This document shows positions 54,979-63,948 of a DNA stretch of 64,000 bases, one piece after another (position 1 is the first letter of the stretch; each line of letters starts with the position of its first letter). Under the pieces are notes generated by a model that saw only the letters and a list, made by a program, of their open reading frames with translations, was not told the origin of the DNA and made no database searches. A program made the translations under genes and the position numbers. The stretch is from an uncultured Clostridium sp. (GTDB lineage Bacteria > Bacillota > Clostridia > Clostridiales > Clostridiaceae). The stretch is from positions 36,061-100,060 of the forward strand of contig NZ_CAMQZG010000004.1 in the NCBI RefSeq assembly GCF_947039605.1. The letters run 5' to 3'.

Positions 54979-56280
54979 ATGAAAAAATTTGTTTGTACAG
55001 TATGTGGATATATCCACGAAGGTGAAAATGCCCCAGAAATATGCCCACTTTGTAAAGTAGGCGCTGATAAATTTATCGAGCAATCAGATAACTTAGTATT
55101 CGCTGATGAACACAGAATTGGTGTTGCTAAAGGTGTTGATTCAAGAATAATAGAAGGCTTACAAGCTAACTTTATGGGAGAATGTACTGAAGTTGGAATG
55201 TACCTTGCTATGGCTAGACAAGCTGATAGAGAAGGATTCCCAGAAGTTGCTAGATCATATACAAGAATAGCTTTCGAAGAAGCTGAGCACGCTGCTAAAT
55301 TTGCAGAAATGCTTGGTGAAGTTGTAGAAGCTGATACAAAAGCTAACCTACAAGCTAGAGTTAATGCAGAACATGGTGCATGCCAAGGTAAGAAAGATTT
55401 AGCTACACTTGCTAAACAATTAAACCTTGATGCAATACATGATACAGTTCATGAAATGTGTAAAGATGAAGCTAGACACGGAAAAGCTTTCTCAGGATTA
55501 TTAGAAAGATACTTCTCAGCTGAAGAAGGAAATGATTTCGACTACCATAACTTTGAATTAACTAAAAAAGTAAAAGAAAATGATGTCGTTACTTCATTCT
55601 ACTTCAAACCATTAGCTGGTGCAGCTGTTAAGACTCACAAAGCTGGACAATTCTTATCAGTTAAACCTGTTAAAGAAGGAGAACTTACTGAAGAAGTAAG
55701 ACAATACAGCTTATCAATGAAACCAGGTGAAGATTTCTACAGATTAAGCATCAAGAGAGAAGACCAAGGTAAAATCTCAAGATACATGCACGATAATGTA
55801 AATGTTGGCGATGTTGTAGAATTAACAAGTCCACTTGGAGAATTCTTCTTAAAAGAAGATAAAAAACAACCTTTAGTATTATTAAGTGGTGGAATTGGAG
55901 TTACTCCAGTTATGTCAATGCTTTACAAAGCTCTTGAAGAAAAAAGAGAAGTAATATTTGTACAAGCTGTATTAAATTCAACAGCTCACACATTTAAAAA
56001 TGAGTTAAAGGCTCTTGCTGATGCAAACTCAAACCTTAAAACAGCAGTATTCTACTCTAACCCAACAGCTGATGAAAAAATCGGTGTTGACTATGATGTA
56101 GAAGGATTTGCTACAAAAGAATGGTTAGAAGCAAACCTGCCTAAAAATGGAGAATTCTACTTCTGTGGACCTTTAGGATTCATGAAGCATGTATTCAACA
56201 CATTAAAAGGTATGGATGTTGCAGATGATTCAATCAACTACGAAATGTTTGGACCAGCTGCTGATCTTTCAACTCTTTAA
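54979..56280 (+). CDS. rubredoxin-rubrerythrin-flavin reductase fusion (NADH peroxidase type)
   Basis: The protein has 433 residues and three domains. An N-terminal rubredoxin (about 1-36) has CTVCGY and CPLC iron-binding pairs. A rubrerythrin four-helix bundle (about 45-190) supplies the diiron ligands, with [31 protein letters not shown] and [13 protein letters not shown]-terminal ferredoxin-NADP reductase-type domain (about 200-433) has RQYSLS for [18 protein letters not shown] for NAD(P)H, and [11 protein letters not shown]. It would reduce hydrogen peroxide with NAD(P)H in one polypeptide, protecting an anaerobe. The start is an ATG after TAGGAGA. A terminator follows. Confidence 0.93.
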   Translation: MKKFVCTVCGYIHEGENAPEICPLCKVGADKFIEQSDNLVFADEHRIGVAKGVDSRIIEGLQANFMGECTEVGMYLAMARQADREGFPEVARSYTRIAFEEAEHAAKFAEMLGEVVEADTKANLQARVNAEHGACQGKKDLATLAKQLNLDAIHDTVHEMCKDEARHGKAFSGLLERYFSAEEGNDFDYHNFELTKKVKENDVVTSFYFKPLAGAAVKTHKAGQFLSVKPVKEGELTEEVRQYSLSMKPGEDFYRLSIKREDQGKISRYMHDNVNVGDVVELTSPLGEFFLKEDKKQPLVLLSGGIGVTPVMSMLYKALEEKREVIFVQAVLNSTAHTFKNELKALADANSNLKTAVFYSNPTADEKIGVDYDVEGFATKEWLEANLPKNGEFYFCGPLGFMKHVFNTLKGMDVADDSINYEMFGPAADLSTL

Positions 56281-56332
56281 GATAGAAAAGATTTTTTGAT
56301 TTTTGATTAGATAAAATAGTTTTAAAATAGTA

Positions 56333-56372
56333 AAGAGCTTCAGACAATAGCTAGTCTGAAGCTCTTTTTTTA
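56333..56372. terminator. bidirectional terminator
   Basis: AAAGAGCTTCAGAC pairs with GTCTGAAGCTCTTT over an 8-base loop, with T tracts, between convergent genes. Confidence 0.9.
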
Positions 56373-56373
56373 T

Positions 56374-57564
56374 TTAAAATGAGTAATTATCTAAAAGATT
56401 ATTAACTGCTGATAACATTTTTTCATTATACTGTTTTGTAACTGCACCCTTTGGTGACTCTGGATTAGGAAGCTCAATTAAAACTTCTCTTGCACCCTCC
56501 ATTCTTGCATACCCTACTAAATATCCACCAAAATATCTATGAATAACTTGATTTTTTAAATTAAATTCTTTATCAAAATACTCTGCTACACTAGCATTAC
56601 CTTTTGTAAAATTAAGCCATCCATGTGTATCTGTTAAAATTAAGTTTGGATTATTTTTTATAAGAGTTCTCACAAGTTTTGCAAGTGCTCTTGTTTCTGG
56701 TGCTGAAAAAGGCTTCGCTTCTGTTTTATTTCTTGAAGTTGAAGTTTCTTCAAAGCCTGGACCACTAAAATCTCTGTTTATATCAATTCCTTCTGAAACT
56801 TGCGCTCTACCTGGTCCTTCATTAGTGTAACCATTTAAAAGCCCATCAGGATTTGCTGATGGAATTATATAAACTGTCCATCCATTTAGTCCTCCATCTT
56901 TTAAATCTCTTGCAGATAAGTTTTTAATAACATACTCACCCATTTGAGTTAAAACATAACCATCTTGCGCCCATGAATCTTCATATCCATGTATCGCAAA
57001 ATTCATAAGGATATGCTTACTTCCATTACCTATCTTATAATAATATAAAGGTCTTCCCATTCCACTTTTTCCATACTGTACCTTTTTCACATTACTTGGT
57101 ACTACTAAATTATTAAAATCATTTGGAATTATCTTTGCTATCTCTAAATCACTACTTGCCACATAACCAAGTTTCATTCCTCCTGCTGATGAATACCCTA
57201 TCTTAGTAAAAACTCCATCTTTATTCTTAAACATAACCCTCTCTGATGCCCCTACACTGCCTATTTTTTTAGAAGTATTATTAGCATCATCATAAACATT
57301 AGTTTCTTTTTTTACCGACATAAATTTATTTTGCGACTTATAATTCATATTTTTTTGAACTACTGGTAATACAGAATTAATATATTCAGATTCATTATTA
57401 GTTCCTTTTTTATGTACAACTTTTTGTATTACTGAAGTACTCCCCAAAATTGGTTCTGGTACTACAGTTGGTGTTGCTTTACTAAAATCACTTAATAAAA
57501 AACTTATAATTCCAACTACAATAACACCTGCTAGTATAATTAATATTTTTACTCCTTTTTTCAT
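56374..57564 (-). CDS. M14-family zinc carboxypeptidase with SH3-like domain
   Basis: The protein has 396 residues. An N-terminal helix (about 4-24) anchors or exports it. A bacterial SH3 domain (about 90-155) has NVYDDANNTSKKIGSV and GYVASSDLEI. The M14 domain (about 165-396) has zinc ligands in FAIHGYEDSW (His and Glu), NPDGLLNG, GIDINRDF, a third ligand His in DTHGW, and the catalytic Glu in VLIELPNP. It probably trims cell-wall peptides outside the cell. I placed the start at the ATG at 57564 with AAGGGGA upstream. It is followed by a terminator. Confidence 0.9.
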   Translation of the reverse strand: MKKGVKILIILAGVIVVGIISFLLSDFSKATPTVVPEPILGSTSVIQKVVHKKGTNNESEYINSVLPVVQKNMNYKSQNKFMSVKKETNVYDDANNTSKKIGSVGASERVMFKNKDGVFTKIGYSSAGGMKLGYVASSDLEIAKIIPNDFNNLVVPSNVKKVQYGKSGMGRPLYYYKIGNGSKHILMNFAIHGYEDSWAQDGYVLTQMGEYVIKNLSARDLKDGGLNGWTVYIIPSANPDGLLNGYTNEGPGRAQVSEGIDINRDFSGPGFEETSTSRNKTEAKPFSAPETRALAKLVRTLIKNNPNLILTDTHGWLNFTKGNASVAEYFDKEFNLKNQVIHRYFGGYLVGYARMEGAREVLIELPNPESPKGAVTKQYNEKMLSAVNNLLDNYSF

Positions 57565-57713
57565 ATAATATCCCCTTTTCATTTATCTTGAACAAGGATA
57601 TTCTACACTAAGAAAAAGGTAGAATTGTGTCACTTATACTATCTATAACTTTTTTCCTTTAAATTTAGAAAAATACACCTATTATCCTATTAGTAATAGA
57701 TGCACTTTATTTT

Positions 57714-58754
57714 TTATTTTCTGTACTCTTGTATTCCACCTTTTAGTACAAACACTTTTCCAAGTTCTGCTCCTTGAAGCATTTTAGCAGCCTTAGTTGC
57801 TCTTGCTCCACTTTTGCAAACAGTAATAAATGTTCTTCCTTTATATTCTTGTAGTTTATCTAAACTACTTGGAAGTTCTTTTATATTAATAAAAATAGAC
57901 CCATCTATTGGTTTTATATCATAAAACTCTGTTTTTTCTCTAACATCTAAAATAACAGGTTGATTCTTACACCCAAGTAATTCATTAATCTCATACTTAG
58001 TTACAAACGCCACATTATCAAGAGACCCTTTCTCCCCCTGTCCTTTTTGGCAAATAGCTTCCCTTTTTGGAATCTTGATAGAATTAATATCTTTATTCCC
58101 CTCATTATTAAATTTAATAACATCATGTATCCACTCCTCTGCTTCACGCTCTGGCTTAGTTAACTTTTTAAACTCATCTAAACTTTTACAATTTAAAATT
58201 GGATTTTCCTTTCTAACTTGATGTAAACTTGAAAGTTCATTTGCACCATAATTATGAGTTGGGCAAACTACATAAAAATCTTCAAGTCCTCGAAGTCTAT
58301 CTAAAGTATAAAAATGAGCTTCACAATCACCTGTAGGTAAATCATCCCTTCCACTACCATCTAAAAATAAGAAATCTCCTGTAAATATTTTATCCTCACA
58401 AATCACACACATGCTATTATCAGTATGACCTGGTGTATAGATAATTCTAAAATTCAAATTATCTATCTTAAACTCTTCATTATCATAAAACTTTCTATCT
58501 ATAGATGCACAAGGGCTATTTTCATACATTCCATAAGTAGCACCAGTTTCTTCTTTAAGGTAAGCCCCTGCACTTAAATGGTCTGCATGTAAATGTGTAT
58601 CTATAACCATTTCAAGTTCTAACTTTTTCTCCTCTAAAATATGCAAATAATACTCTGCATAATCAAGTTTTGGGTCAATTAAAATAGCTTTATCTTCTTG
58701 TGTAACAATCAAATAAGCATAACATTCATCAATATCAATCTTTGTAAATTTCAT
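57714..58754 (-). CDS. MBL-fold persulfide dioxygenase-like protein with rhodanese domain
   Basis: The protein has 346 residues. The metallo-beta-lactamase domain (about 1-240) has THLHADHLS with His54, His56, Asp58 and His59, then TPGHTDNSMCV, FTGDFLFLDGSGRDDL and CPTHNYG, matching the ETHE1/CstB type with a single iron. The C-terminal rhodanese domain (about 250-346) has the active Cys in VCKSGARATKAAKML. Such fusions oxidise or transfer sulfane sulfur in defence against sulfide. No sulfide regulator is adjacent. The start is an ATG after GAGGATGG. Confidence 0.88.
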   Translation of the reverse strand: MKFTKIDIDECYAYLIVTQEDKAILIDPKLDYAEYYLHILEEKKLELEMVIDTHLHADHLSAGAYLKEETGATYGMYENSPCASIDRKFYDNEEFKIDNLNFRIIYTPGHTDNSMCVICEDKIFTGDFLFLDGSGRDDLPTGDCEAHFYTLDRLRGLEDFYVVCPTHNYGANELSSLHQVRKENPILNCKSLDEFKKLTKPEREAEEWIHDVIKFNNEGNKDINSIKIPKREAICQKGQGEKGSLDNVAFVTKYEINELLGCKNQPVILDVREKTEFYDIKPIDGSIFINIKELPSSLDKLQEYKGRTFITVCKSGARATKAAKMLQGAELGKVFVLKGGIQEYRK

Positions 58755-58821
58755 AAAAATCCATCCTCACTTCTTCTTTAGTATCTTAATTTAGTGTTAT
58801 ATAAAACTAAAAAAATATACA

Positions 58822-58855
58822 TAAAAAAAATAGCGTATCAATCAAGATACGCTAC
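58822..58855 (-). terminator. terminator of the second Bce-type operon
   Basis: TAGCGTATC pairs with GATACGCTA over a 6-base loop, with eight A on the plus strand giving the minus-strand T tract. Confidence 0.85.
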
Positions 58856-58915
58856 CTATAAATAAATTAGACAATAAATTTATTTTATAAAATTAAATTT
58901 TCATTATTTTTAGTA

Positions 58916-60928
58916 TTATTTATTTTCCCGAACTGTGTTTTTAAATCCAAAGTAAGTTGCCATCATATAACCACCATATATAACAATGATAACTCCCCCC
59001 GTCATAAGAGATGCACCTACTATCCCTGACTTTCCAAAGGTTTCAACAAAACTTGAAACTACTTTTATAGCCACTATAGAATCAACTATTGCAAGTATTA
59101 GTGGTAGCATAAATGCTATTACAACCTGCTTTAAAATAGCTTTATTTATCATACTATTAGTAGCACCTATTTTTCTTAAAACATCATATCTCTCTTTACT
59201 ATCACTAGCCTCAACAAGTTGTTGAAGTGCTATTACAGCTGATGATGTTAAAAGGAATATTACACCTATATAGATAGCTATATAAAGAATTATTGTAGAG
59301 ATTCCCTGACTATCTGCAATAATACTTCCTCTTGTAGATACAAAATAGATTGGTGAATTTGCATTATTGGATGTACTGTTATACTCTTTTTCATATTTAT
59401 GTGCTTTTTGTGATAAACTCTCTTGTACTTTTTTTGAATTAAATTTATTATCGGCATTAGCATTGACGATAATTGATTTACCTGACCATTTAAAATTACT
59501 TGATACAAAATTTTCTGGATATATAATTGTAATAACAGAACTTGCCACCGGAGAGTTCTCTAAAGAATCATTGATTAACTCTAAATTTTGTATATCATAC
59601 TCTTTATCGTTAAATTCCAATTTTGCTTTTGAAGCTAAAATTTTGTTTATACCCTTATTTGTTTTACTCTTAGCCCCCACTAATAAAACACTATTTTCAT
59701 TTAATGTGATAGGTGCTTTTCCTAATAATTTTAAATAATTATTATAATCATCAATTGTCATATAATTTGTATATTTCTGAGTATTCATTCCTGCTTTACT
59801 TTTTATGCTTACAGGAGTGTTATACCTATAACTTGTAAATACTGCACTTTTAAACTCTGTACTATAATTCGGATAAATTTTATTTAGTTCATCTATCGCT
59901 TGAGTTAGTGTTACAGTTGAATTTTCATCTGTATATACTGTTGTTGAAACATCAAATGGTGTATTGTTTTTAATAGATTCACTCATAGCATTTTTAAGAC
60001 TTACACCTGTGGATAAAGCCGAAATCGTTACAAATAACATAAGTGAAATTAGAGCCATTGATACAAAACTTGTATTGATTTTATTATTCATTTGCTTTGT
60101 AACAAATATATTTAACCCTCTAAGATATCTATTTTTATTATTTTGACTAACTATAACCATAAATCCAGCAAGTCCATAGAAAAATAGGAATGTTCCAATT
60201 GTTCCAAGGCCTATAGCCACCCATAATATTGCCATTTTAGTTAATCCATCTTTAAGAATTATTACATATCCACTAGCTAAAATTACTGCTCCTATAATAA
60301 ATATAATAAATAATAAAACAGGATTTTTAATCTTAATTTTTTCATTCTTTTTTACAGCTGTAAGCAAATCAATTAATTTATATTTTGAAATTATGACTGT
60401 GTTAAATATCATAACAAGTACAAAAATAATCCCAAAATATAAAATAGTTTTACCTATAGCACTATATGAAATTATAAATCCCATTTTAGAGATTATTCCA
60501 CCAAATAGCTTTGCTGTTAAAACAGATAATCCTTGAGATATAATAAGACCTACTATTAGACCTACTATTAATGATATAGCCCCAACTATTAAAGTTTCTA
60601 ACACTAATATTCTCGATATTTTACCTTTTCCCATACCAAGTGTCATATAAATTCCAAGTTCTTTTTTTCTTCTTTTAATTAAGAAGTTATTTGCATAAAT
60701 TATAAGTGCTCCAAGTATTATTGATACAAAAATTGAAAGTATATTAGTTACATTGTTCATTAGTTCCATATATTCCTTTTGACTTTCATTCAAGGTAGTC
60801 ATAGCACTTTGTGAACCAATTGAGTTAAAAGCATAAAATACACATACAGCAAAGCTTAATGTCAAAAAGTAGATTGTGTAATCTTTAAAACTCTTTTTAA
60901 TATTATTTTTTGCTATATTAAAGTACAT
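58916..60928 (-). CDS. Bce-type (FtsX-like) ABC transporter permease
   Basis: This 670-residue membrane protein has the same layout as the permease at 243-2294. It begins MYFNIAKNNIKKSFKDYTIY, carries the motif IKRRKKELGIYMTLGMGKG after helix 2, has a large outer domain (about 310-550), and ends with three helices. Its start overlaps the ATPase gene by 11 bases. Together they would form a BceAB-like pump for cell-wall-active peptides. No kinase or regulator gene is adjacent; control through the shared operator and the distant two-component system is possible. Confidence 0.92.
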   Translation of the reverse strand: MYFNIAKNNIKKSFKDYTIYFLTLSFAVCVFYAFNSIGSQSAMTTLNESQKEYMELMNNVTNILSIFVSIILGALIIYANNFLIKRRKKELGIYMTLGMGKGKISRILVLETLIVGAISLIVGLIVGLIISQGLSVLTAKLFGGIISKMGFIISYSAIGKTILYFGIIFVLVMIFNTVIISKYKLIDLLTAVKKNEKIKIKNPVLLFIIFIIGAVILASGYVIILKDGLTKMAILWVAIGLGTIGTFLFFYGLAGFMVIVSQNNKNRYLRGLNIFVTKQMNNKINTSFVSMALISLMLFVTISALSTGVSLKNAMSESIKNNTPFDVSTTVYTDENSTVTLTQAIDELNKIYPNYSTEFKSAVFTSYRYNTPVSIKSKAGMNTQKYTNYMTIDDYNNYLKLLGKAPITLNENSVLLVGAKSKTNKGINKILASKAKLEFNDKEYDIQNLELINDSLENSPVASSVITIIYPENFVSSNFKWSGKSIIVNANADNKFNSKKVQESLSQKAHKYEKEYNSTSNNANSPIYFVSTRGSIIADSQGISTIILYIAIYIGVIFLLTSSAVIALQQLVEASDSKERYDVLRKIGATNSMINKAILKQVVIAFMLPLILAIVDSIVAIKVVSSFVETFGKSGIVGASLMTGGVIIVIYGGYMMATYFGFKNTVRENK

Positions 60929-61682
60929 CAGCGTCCCCCCCTAAAAGTGTCACTACTTCCATAATTCTATTAAAGAATTCTTTTCTAGTATCATTGCCTT
61001 TGATTAATTCATTGAACATCTTTCCGTCTTTAATAAATAAAATTCTATCTGCATAACTCGCAGTAAAAGCATCATGTGTAACCATTAGTATAGTAGATTG
61101 TAATTCCTCATTAAGTTTTTCAAATGATGTTAAAAGTTGTGATGCTGACTTAGAATCTAATGCTCCTGTAGGCTCATCTGCAAGGATTAAACTCGGCTCT
61201 GTTACAATTGCCCTAACTGATGCAACTCTTTGTTTTTGACCTCCTGACATCTCATATGGATACTTTGCTAAAATATCTTTTATGTTAAGTTTTTTTGCTC
61301 CCTCATTTACAAGTCTATTAATCTCCATAGGCTTTCTACCTTGAATAGTAAGTGCTAGTGCAATATTCTCATAAGCTGTTAGCGTATCAAGAAGATTAAA
61401 ATCCTGAAATATAAAACCAAGTTCATCTCTTCTGAACTTTTCAAGTTTCTTTCCTTTAAGTCCTGTTATTTCACTTTCATTAATAGTTATACTTCCAGCT
61501 GAAACCCTATCAATCGTTGCAATACAATTTAAAAGTGTTGTTTTACCAGACCCAGATGGTCCCATAATACCAACAAACTCACCCTTTTCAACCTTAAAAC
61601 TTATATTATCAATAGCCTTTGTAAGACTGTCCTTATTACCATAATATTTTTCTATATTTTTAACTTCTAAAATTTTCTCCAT
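60918..61682 (-). CDS. Bce-type ABC transporter ATPase
   Basis: The ATPase has 254 residues from the chosen start. Walker A is GPSGSGKTT, the Q loop is FIFQDFNLLD, the signature is MSGGQKQRVASVRAI, Walker B is LILADEPTGALD and the switch His is in MVTHD. It belongs to the MacB/LolD-like group that pairs with FtsX-type permeases. I placed the start at the second ATG (61682), 8 bases after GGGAG; the first ATG (61688) is only 2 bases from it. It is the first gene of the operon. Confidence 0.93.
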   Translation of the reverse strand: MEKILEVKNIEKYYGNKDSLTKAIDNISFKVEKGEFVGIMGPSGSGKTTLLNCIATIDRVSAGSITINESEITGLKGKKLEKFRRDELGFIFQDFNLLDTLTAYENIALALTIQGRKPMEINRLVNEGAKKLNIKDILAKYPYEMSGGQKQRVASVRAIVTEPSLILADEPTGALDSKSASQLLTSFEKLNEELQSTILMVTHDAFTASYADRILFIKDGKMFNELIKGNDTRKEFFNRIMEVVTLLGGDADVL

Positions 61683-61784
61683 TTTCATATCTCCCTCGTT
61701 ACTTTTTAAAATTGCTCTTGTTTGTCTATGACATTAGTATATCCTAGATATCCACTTGCACATATCGATTTACATTTCAGTAAC

Positions 61785-61800
61785 CTTTCAATTTTGTAAG
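61785..61800. promoter_or_regulatory. operator candidate upstream of the second Bce-type operon
   Basis: CTTTCAATTTTGTAAG matches the perfect palindrome at 2388-2403 with two changes. The flanking CATATCGATTTAC block is shared too, in the same position relative to the promoter. It is probably a response regulator site. Confidence 0.5.
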
Positions 61801-61816
61801 ATTACTATATTTACAG

Positions 61817-61862
61817 AAAAAAAAGAAGACGGATACCTAAAATAGATATCTCTGTCTTCCTT
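61817..61862 (-). terminator. terminator overlapping the end of the 135-aa gene
   Basis: GAAGACAGAGATA pairs with TATCCGTCTTC (one bulge), followed by eight T on the minus strand. The 5' arm lies inside the last codons of the gene. Confidence 0.8.
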
Positions 61863-62244
61863 GATATTTTCCTTTTATCTCATTAAATTGCATATAAGCT
61901 AGCCATACATATGAAGCTATAAGTGGACTAAATGTTAGTGCTATAACTCCAAGTGCTTTATAACTATAAACATCATTTAACTGGTCAAAAGTACCTGTAA
62001 AAGCAAGTATTGTAAGTTCCAATAAAATCATTATTATAGTTAAAACTAAAAGTACAATTAATATAACTTTTCTTTGGAATGTTTTTCTAGCTATAAATAC
62101 TATCCCAGACACTATTGGTAATATTAGTAGTATTACTGCTGCACCTATCTTTTCTTCTATCGTAATTCCTAAATAGAAAGAATAAATTAAATCAATTATA
62201 ACTATTGCTATAAGAGATATTAATACTCTACCTGTTATTTTCAT
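61837..62244 (-). CDS. small membrane protein, 135 aa, four helices
   Basis: Four hydrophobic helices (about 7-25, 32-52, 58-82, 97-117) with short loops make up nearly the whole protein, which ends KYQGRQRYLF. I do not recognise the family. It lies upstream of the Bce-type operon with its own terminator, and its promoter region holds a TTACAAATTTGTAA palindrome shared with the Bce loci, so it may belong to the same regulon. The start is an ATG with GGGGGTA upstream. Confidence 0.7.
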   Translation of the reverse strand: MKITGRVLISLIAIVIIDLIYSFYLGITIEEKIGAAVILLILPIVSGIVFIARKTFQRKVILIVLLVLTIIMILLELTILAFTGTFDQLNDVYSYKALGVIALTFSPLIASYVWLAYMQFNEIKGKYQGRQRYLF

Positions 62245-62546
62245 CTCGCGTGCTACCCCCTAGTCTAAATTAGTGGTCTTTCTCAATTATACCCAATTTA
62301 CCTATACATGTGAATACAAATATATAACTATAAAATGAAATCCCTAAATATACCATGATTTTTAAAAAGATGCTTTACAAATTTGTAAAGTATCTTTTCT
62401 TAAATTATGTAATAATATTTATATACATAATTCTTATAATTTAAAACCAAATTATATTTATAGAAGATTATTCGCACTTTAATAATTGTAGTTAGGATTT
62501 ATTTTAAATATCAAACAATTACATATTCAACTTAGGAGGAAAATTA
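62245..62546. other. divergent promoter region
   Basis: A spacer between divergent genes with the palindrome at 62373-62390. It should hold promoters for both. No other feature is seen. Confidence 0.4.
62373..62390. promoter_or_regulatory. third palindrome of the TTACAAATTTGTAA type
   Basis: CTTTACAAATTTGTAAAG is a perfect 18-bp palindrome with the same core as the site at 2388-2403. It lies between the 135-aa membrane protein gene and the exchanger gene, so either could be its target. Confidence 0.45.
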
Positions 62547-63881
62547 ATGGGACATAATGAACTAAAGAAGACGGTTAGCTTTTGGGCAGCCTTTTCCACA
62601 GTTATTGGACTAGTTATAGGGTCGGGAGTATTCTTCAAACCTCAAGCTATATTCCAATCAACTGGAGGTGCACCTGGTCTTGGTATAATAGCTTGGATAC
62701 TTGGTGGTATCATAACAATCGCAGCAGGACTTACAGCTACAGAAATATCAGCAGCTTTCCCTGAAACTGGTGGAATGATGATTTACATGAGAGAAATCTA
62801 TGGTCAAAAATTATCATACCTTACAGCATGGATGCAAACAATACTTTACTTCCCAGCAGTTATTGCTGCGCTTGCAATATTATTTTCAGAACAAGCATGT
62901 GAACTTTTAGACATGCCTCACTTAAAAATACCAATAGCAATCGGTGTTATTCTTCTACTTGTACTAGTAAACTTAATTGGTTCAAAAACTAGTGGGCTTA
63001 TTCAAATAGTATCAACTATTGGAAAACTTATCCCTATCGCTCTAATAATAATAGTTGGACTTTTTAAACATCCAAGTACAGGTAATATAATGACTCCAAT
63101 GATTGGGCATAACATAAACTTTACAACTGCTCTTGGGCAAGTTCTTGTAGCAAGTTTATTTGCTTATGATGGTTGGATTTATGTTGGAAATATTGCAGGA
63201 GAAATGAAAAATCCTAGCAAGGACTTACCAAAAGCAATTATTGGTGGATTAATGCTTGTTATGGCAGTTTACGTTATAATCAACGTAGTATTTGTAATGG
63301 TAGTCCCAGCAAGTGAAATTGCAGCTAGTGCTACACCAGCATCTATAGTTGCCCAAAAATTATTTGGAGATATGGGAGCTAAAATAATAGATATTGGAAT
63401 ATTAGTATCTATATTTGGAACACTTAATGGTTACACACTTACTGCACCTAGAGTTCCTTTTGCTCTAGCAAAAACAGGTTATCTTCCATTTAGTAAAACA
63501 TTTTCTAAATTAAATAAAGCTAACGTTCCAGCTAATGCAACTTGGCTTATGGCTATCCTTGGAATACTTTATGCACTTAGTGGACAATTTAACCTACTAA
63601 GTAACCTTACAATATTCACAATATGGATATTCTACTCCCTTATATTTATAGGAGTATTTAAACTTAGAAAACAAAGACCTGAAATGAACAGACCTTACAA
63701 AGTTATAGGATATCCTGTAATACCTATTATCGCTATTCTTGGTGGATTATTTGTTGTAATAAACCAATTATTTATGTCAGGAATTCAATCAAGTATAATA
63801 GCTCTATCTGGAGTTGTTATAACACTTATAGGTTTCCCTATATACTTCTATATGGACAAAAAACTTAAAAATAACAAATAA
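62547..63881 (+). CDS. APC-family exchanger, SteT/LAT-like
   Basis: The protein has 444 residues and twelve helices. Helix 1 carries TVIGLVIGSGVFFKPQAIFQ, the substrate motif of the LAT-type group. AAFPETGGMMIYMREIYG and FAYDGWIYVGNIAGEMKNPS follow, the latter typical of serine/threonine exchangers such as SteT. It exchanges small neutral amino acids across the membrane. The start is an ATG after TTAGGAGG. A strong terminator follows. Confidence 0.88.
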   Translation: MGHNELKKTVSFWAAFSTVIGLVIGSGVFFKPQAIFQSTGGAPGLGIIAWILGGIITIAAGLTATEISAAFPETGGMMIYMREIYGQKLSYLTAWMQTILYFPAVIAALAILFSEQACELLDMPHLKIPIAIGVILLLVLVNLIGSKTSGLIQIVSTIGKLIPIALIIIVGLFKHPSTGNIMTPMIGHNINFTTALGQVLVASLFAYDGWIYVGNIAGEMKNPSKDLPKAIIGGLMLVMAVYVIINVVFVMVVPASEIAASATPASIVAQKLFGDMGAKIIDIGILVSIFGTLNGYTLTAPRVPFALAKTGYLPFSKTFSKLNKANVPANATWLMAILGILYALSGQFNLLSNLTIFTIWIFYSLIFIGVFKLRKQRPEMNRPYKVIGYPVIPIIAILGGLFVVINQLFMSGIQSSIIALSGVVITLIGFPIYFYMDKKLKNNK

Positions 63882-63920
63882 AAATAAGGCTAAGAATTTT
63901 AATTCTTAGCCTTATTTTCT
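63882..63920 (+). terminator. terminator after the exchanger gene
   Basis: AATAAGGCTAAGAATT pairs with AATTCTTAGCCTTATT over a 2-base or slightly larger loop, followed by TTCTATTT. Confidence 0.88.
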
Positions 63921-63948
63921 ATTTAATTTAAACTAAATCTCAAATAAA

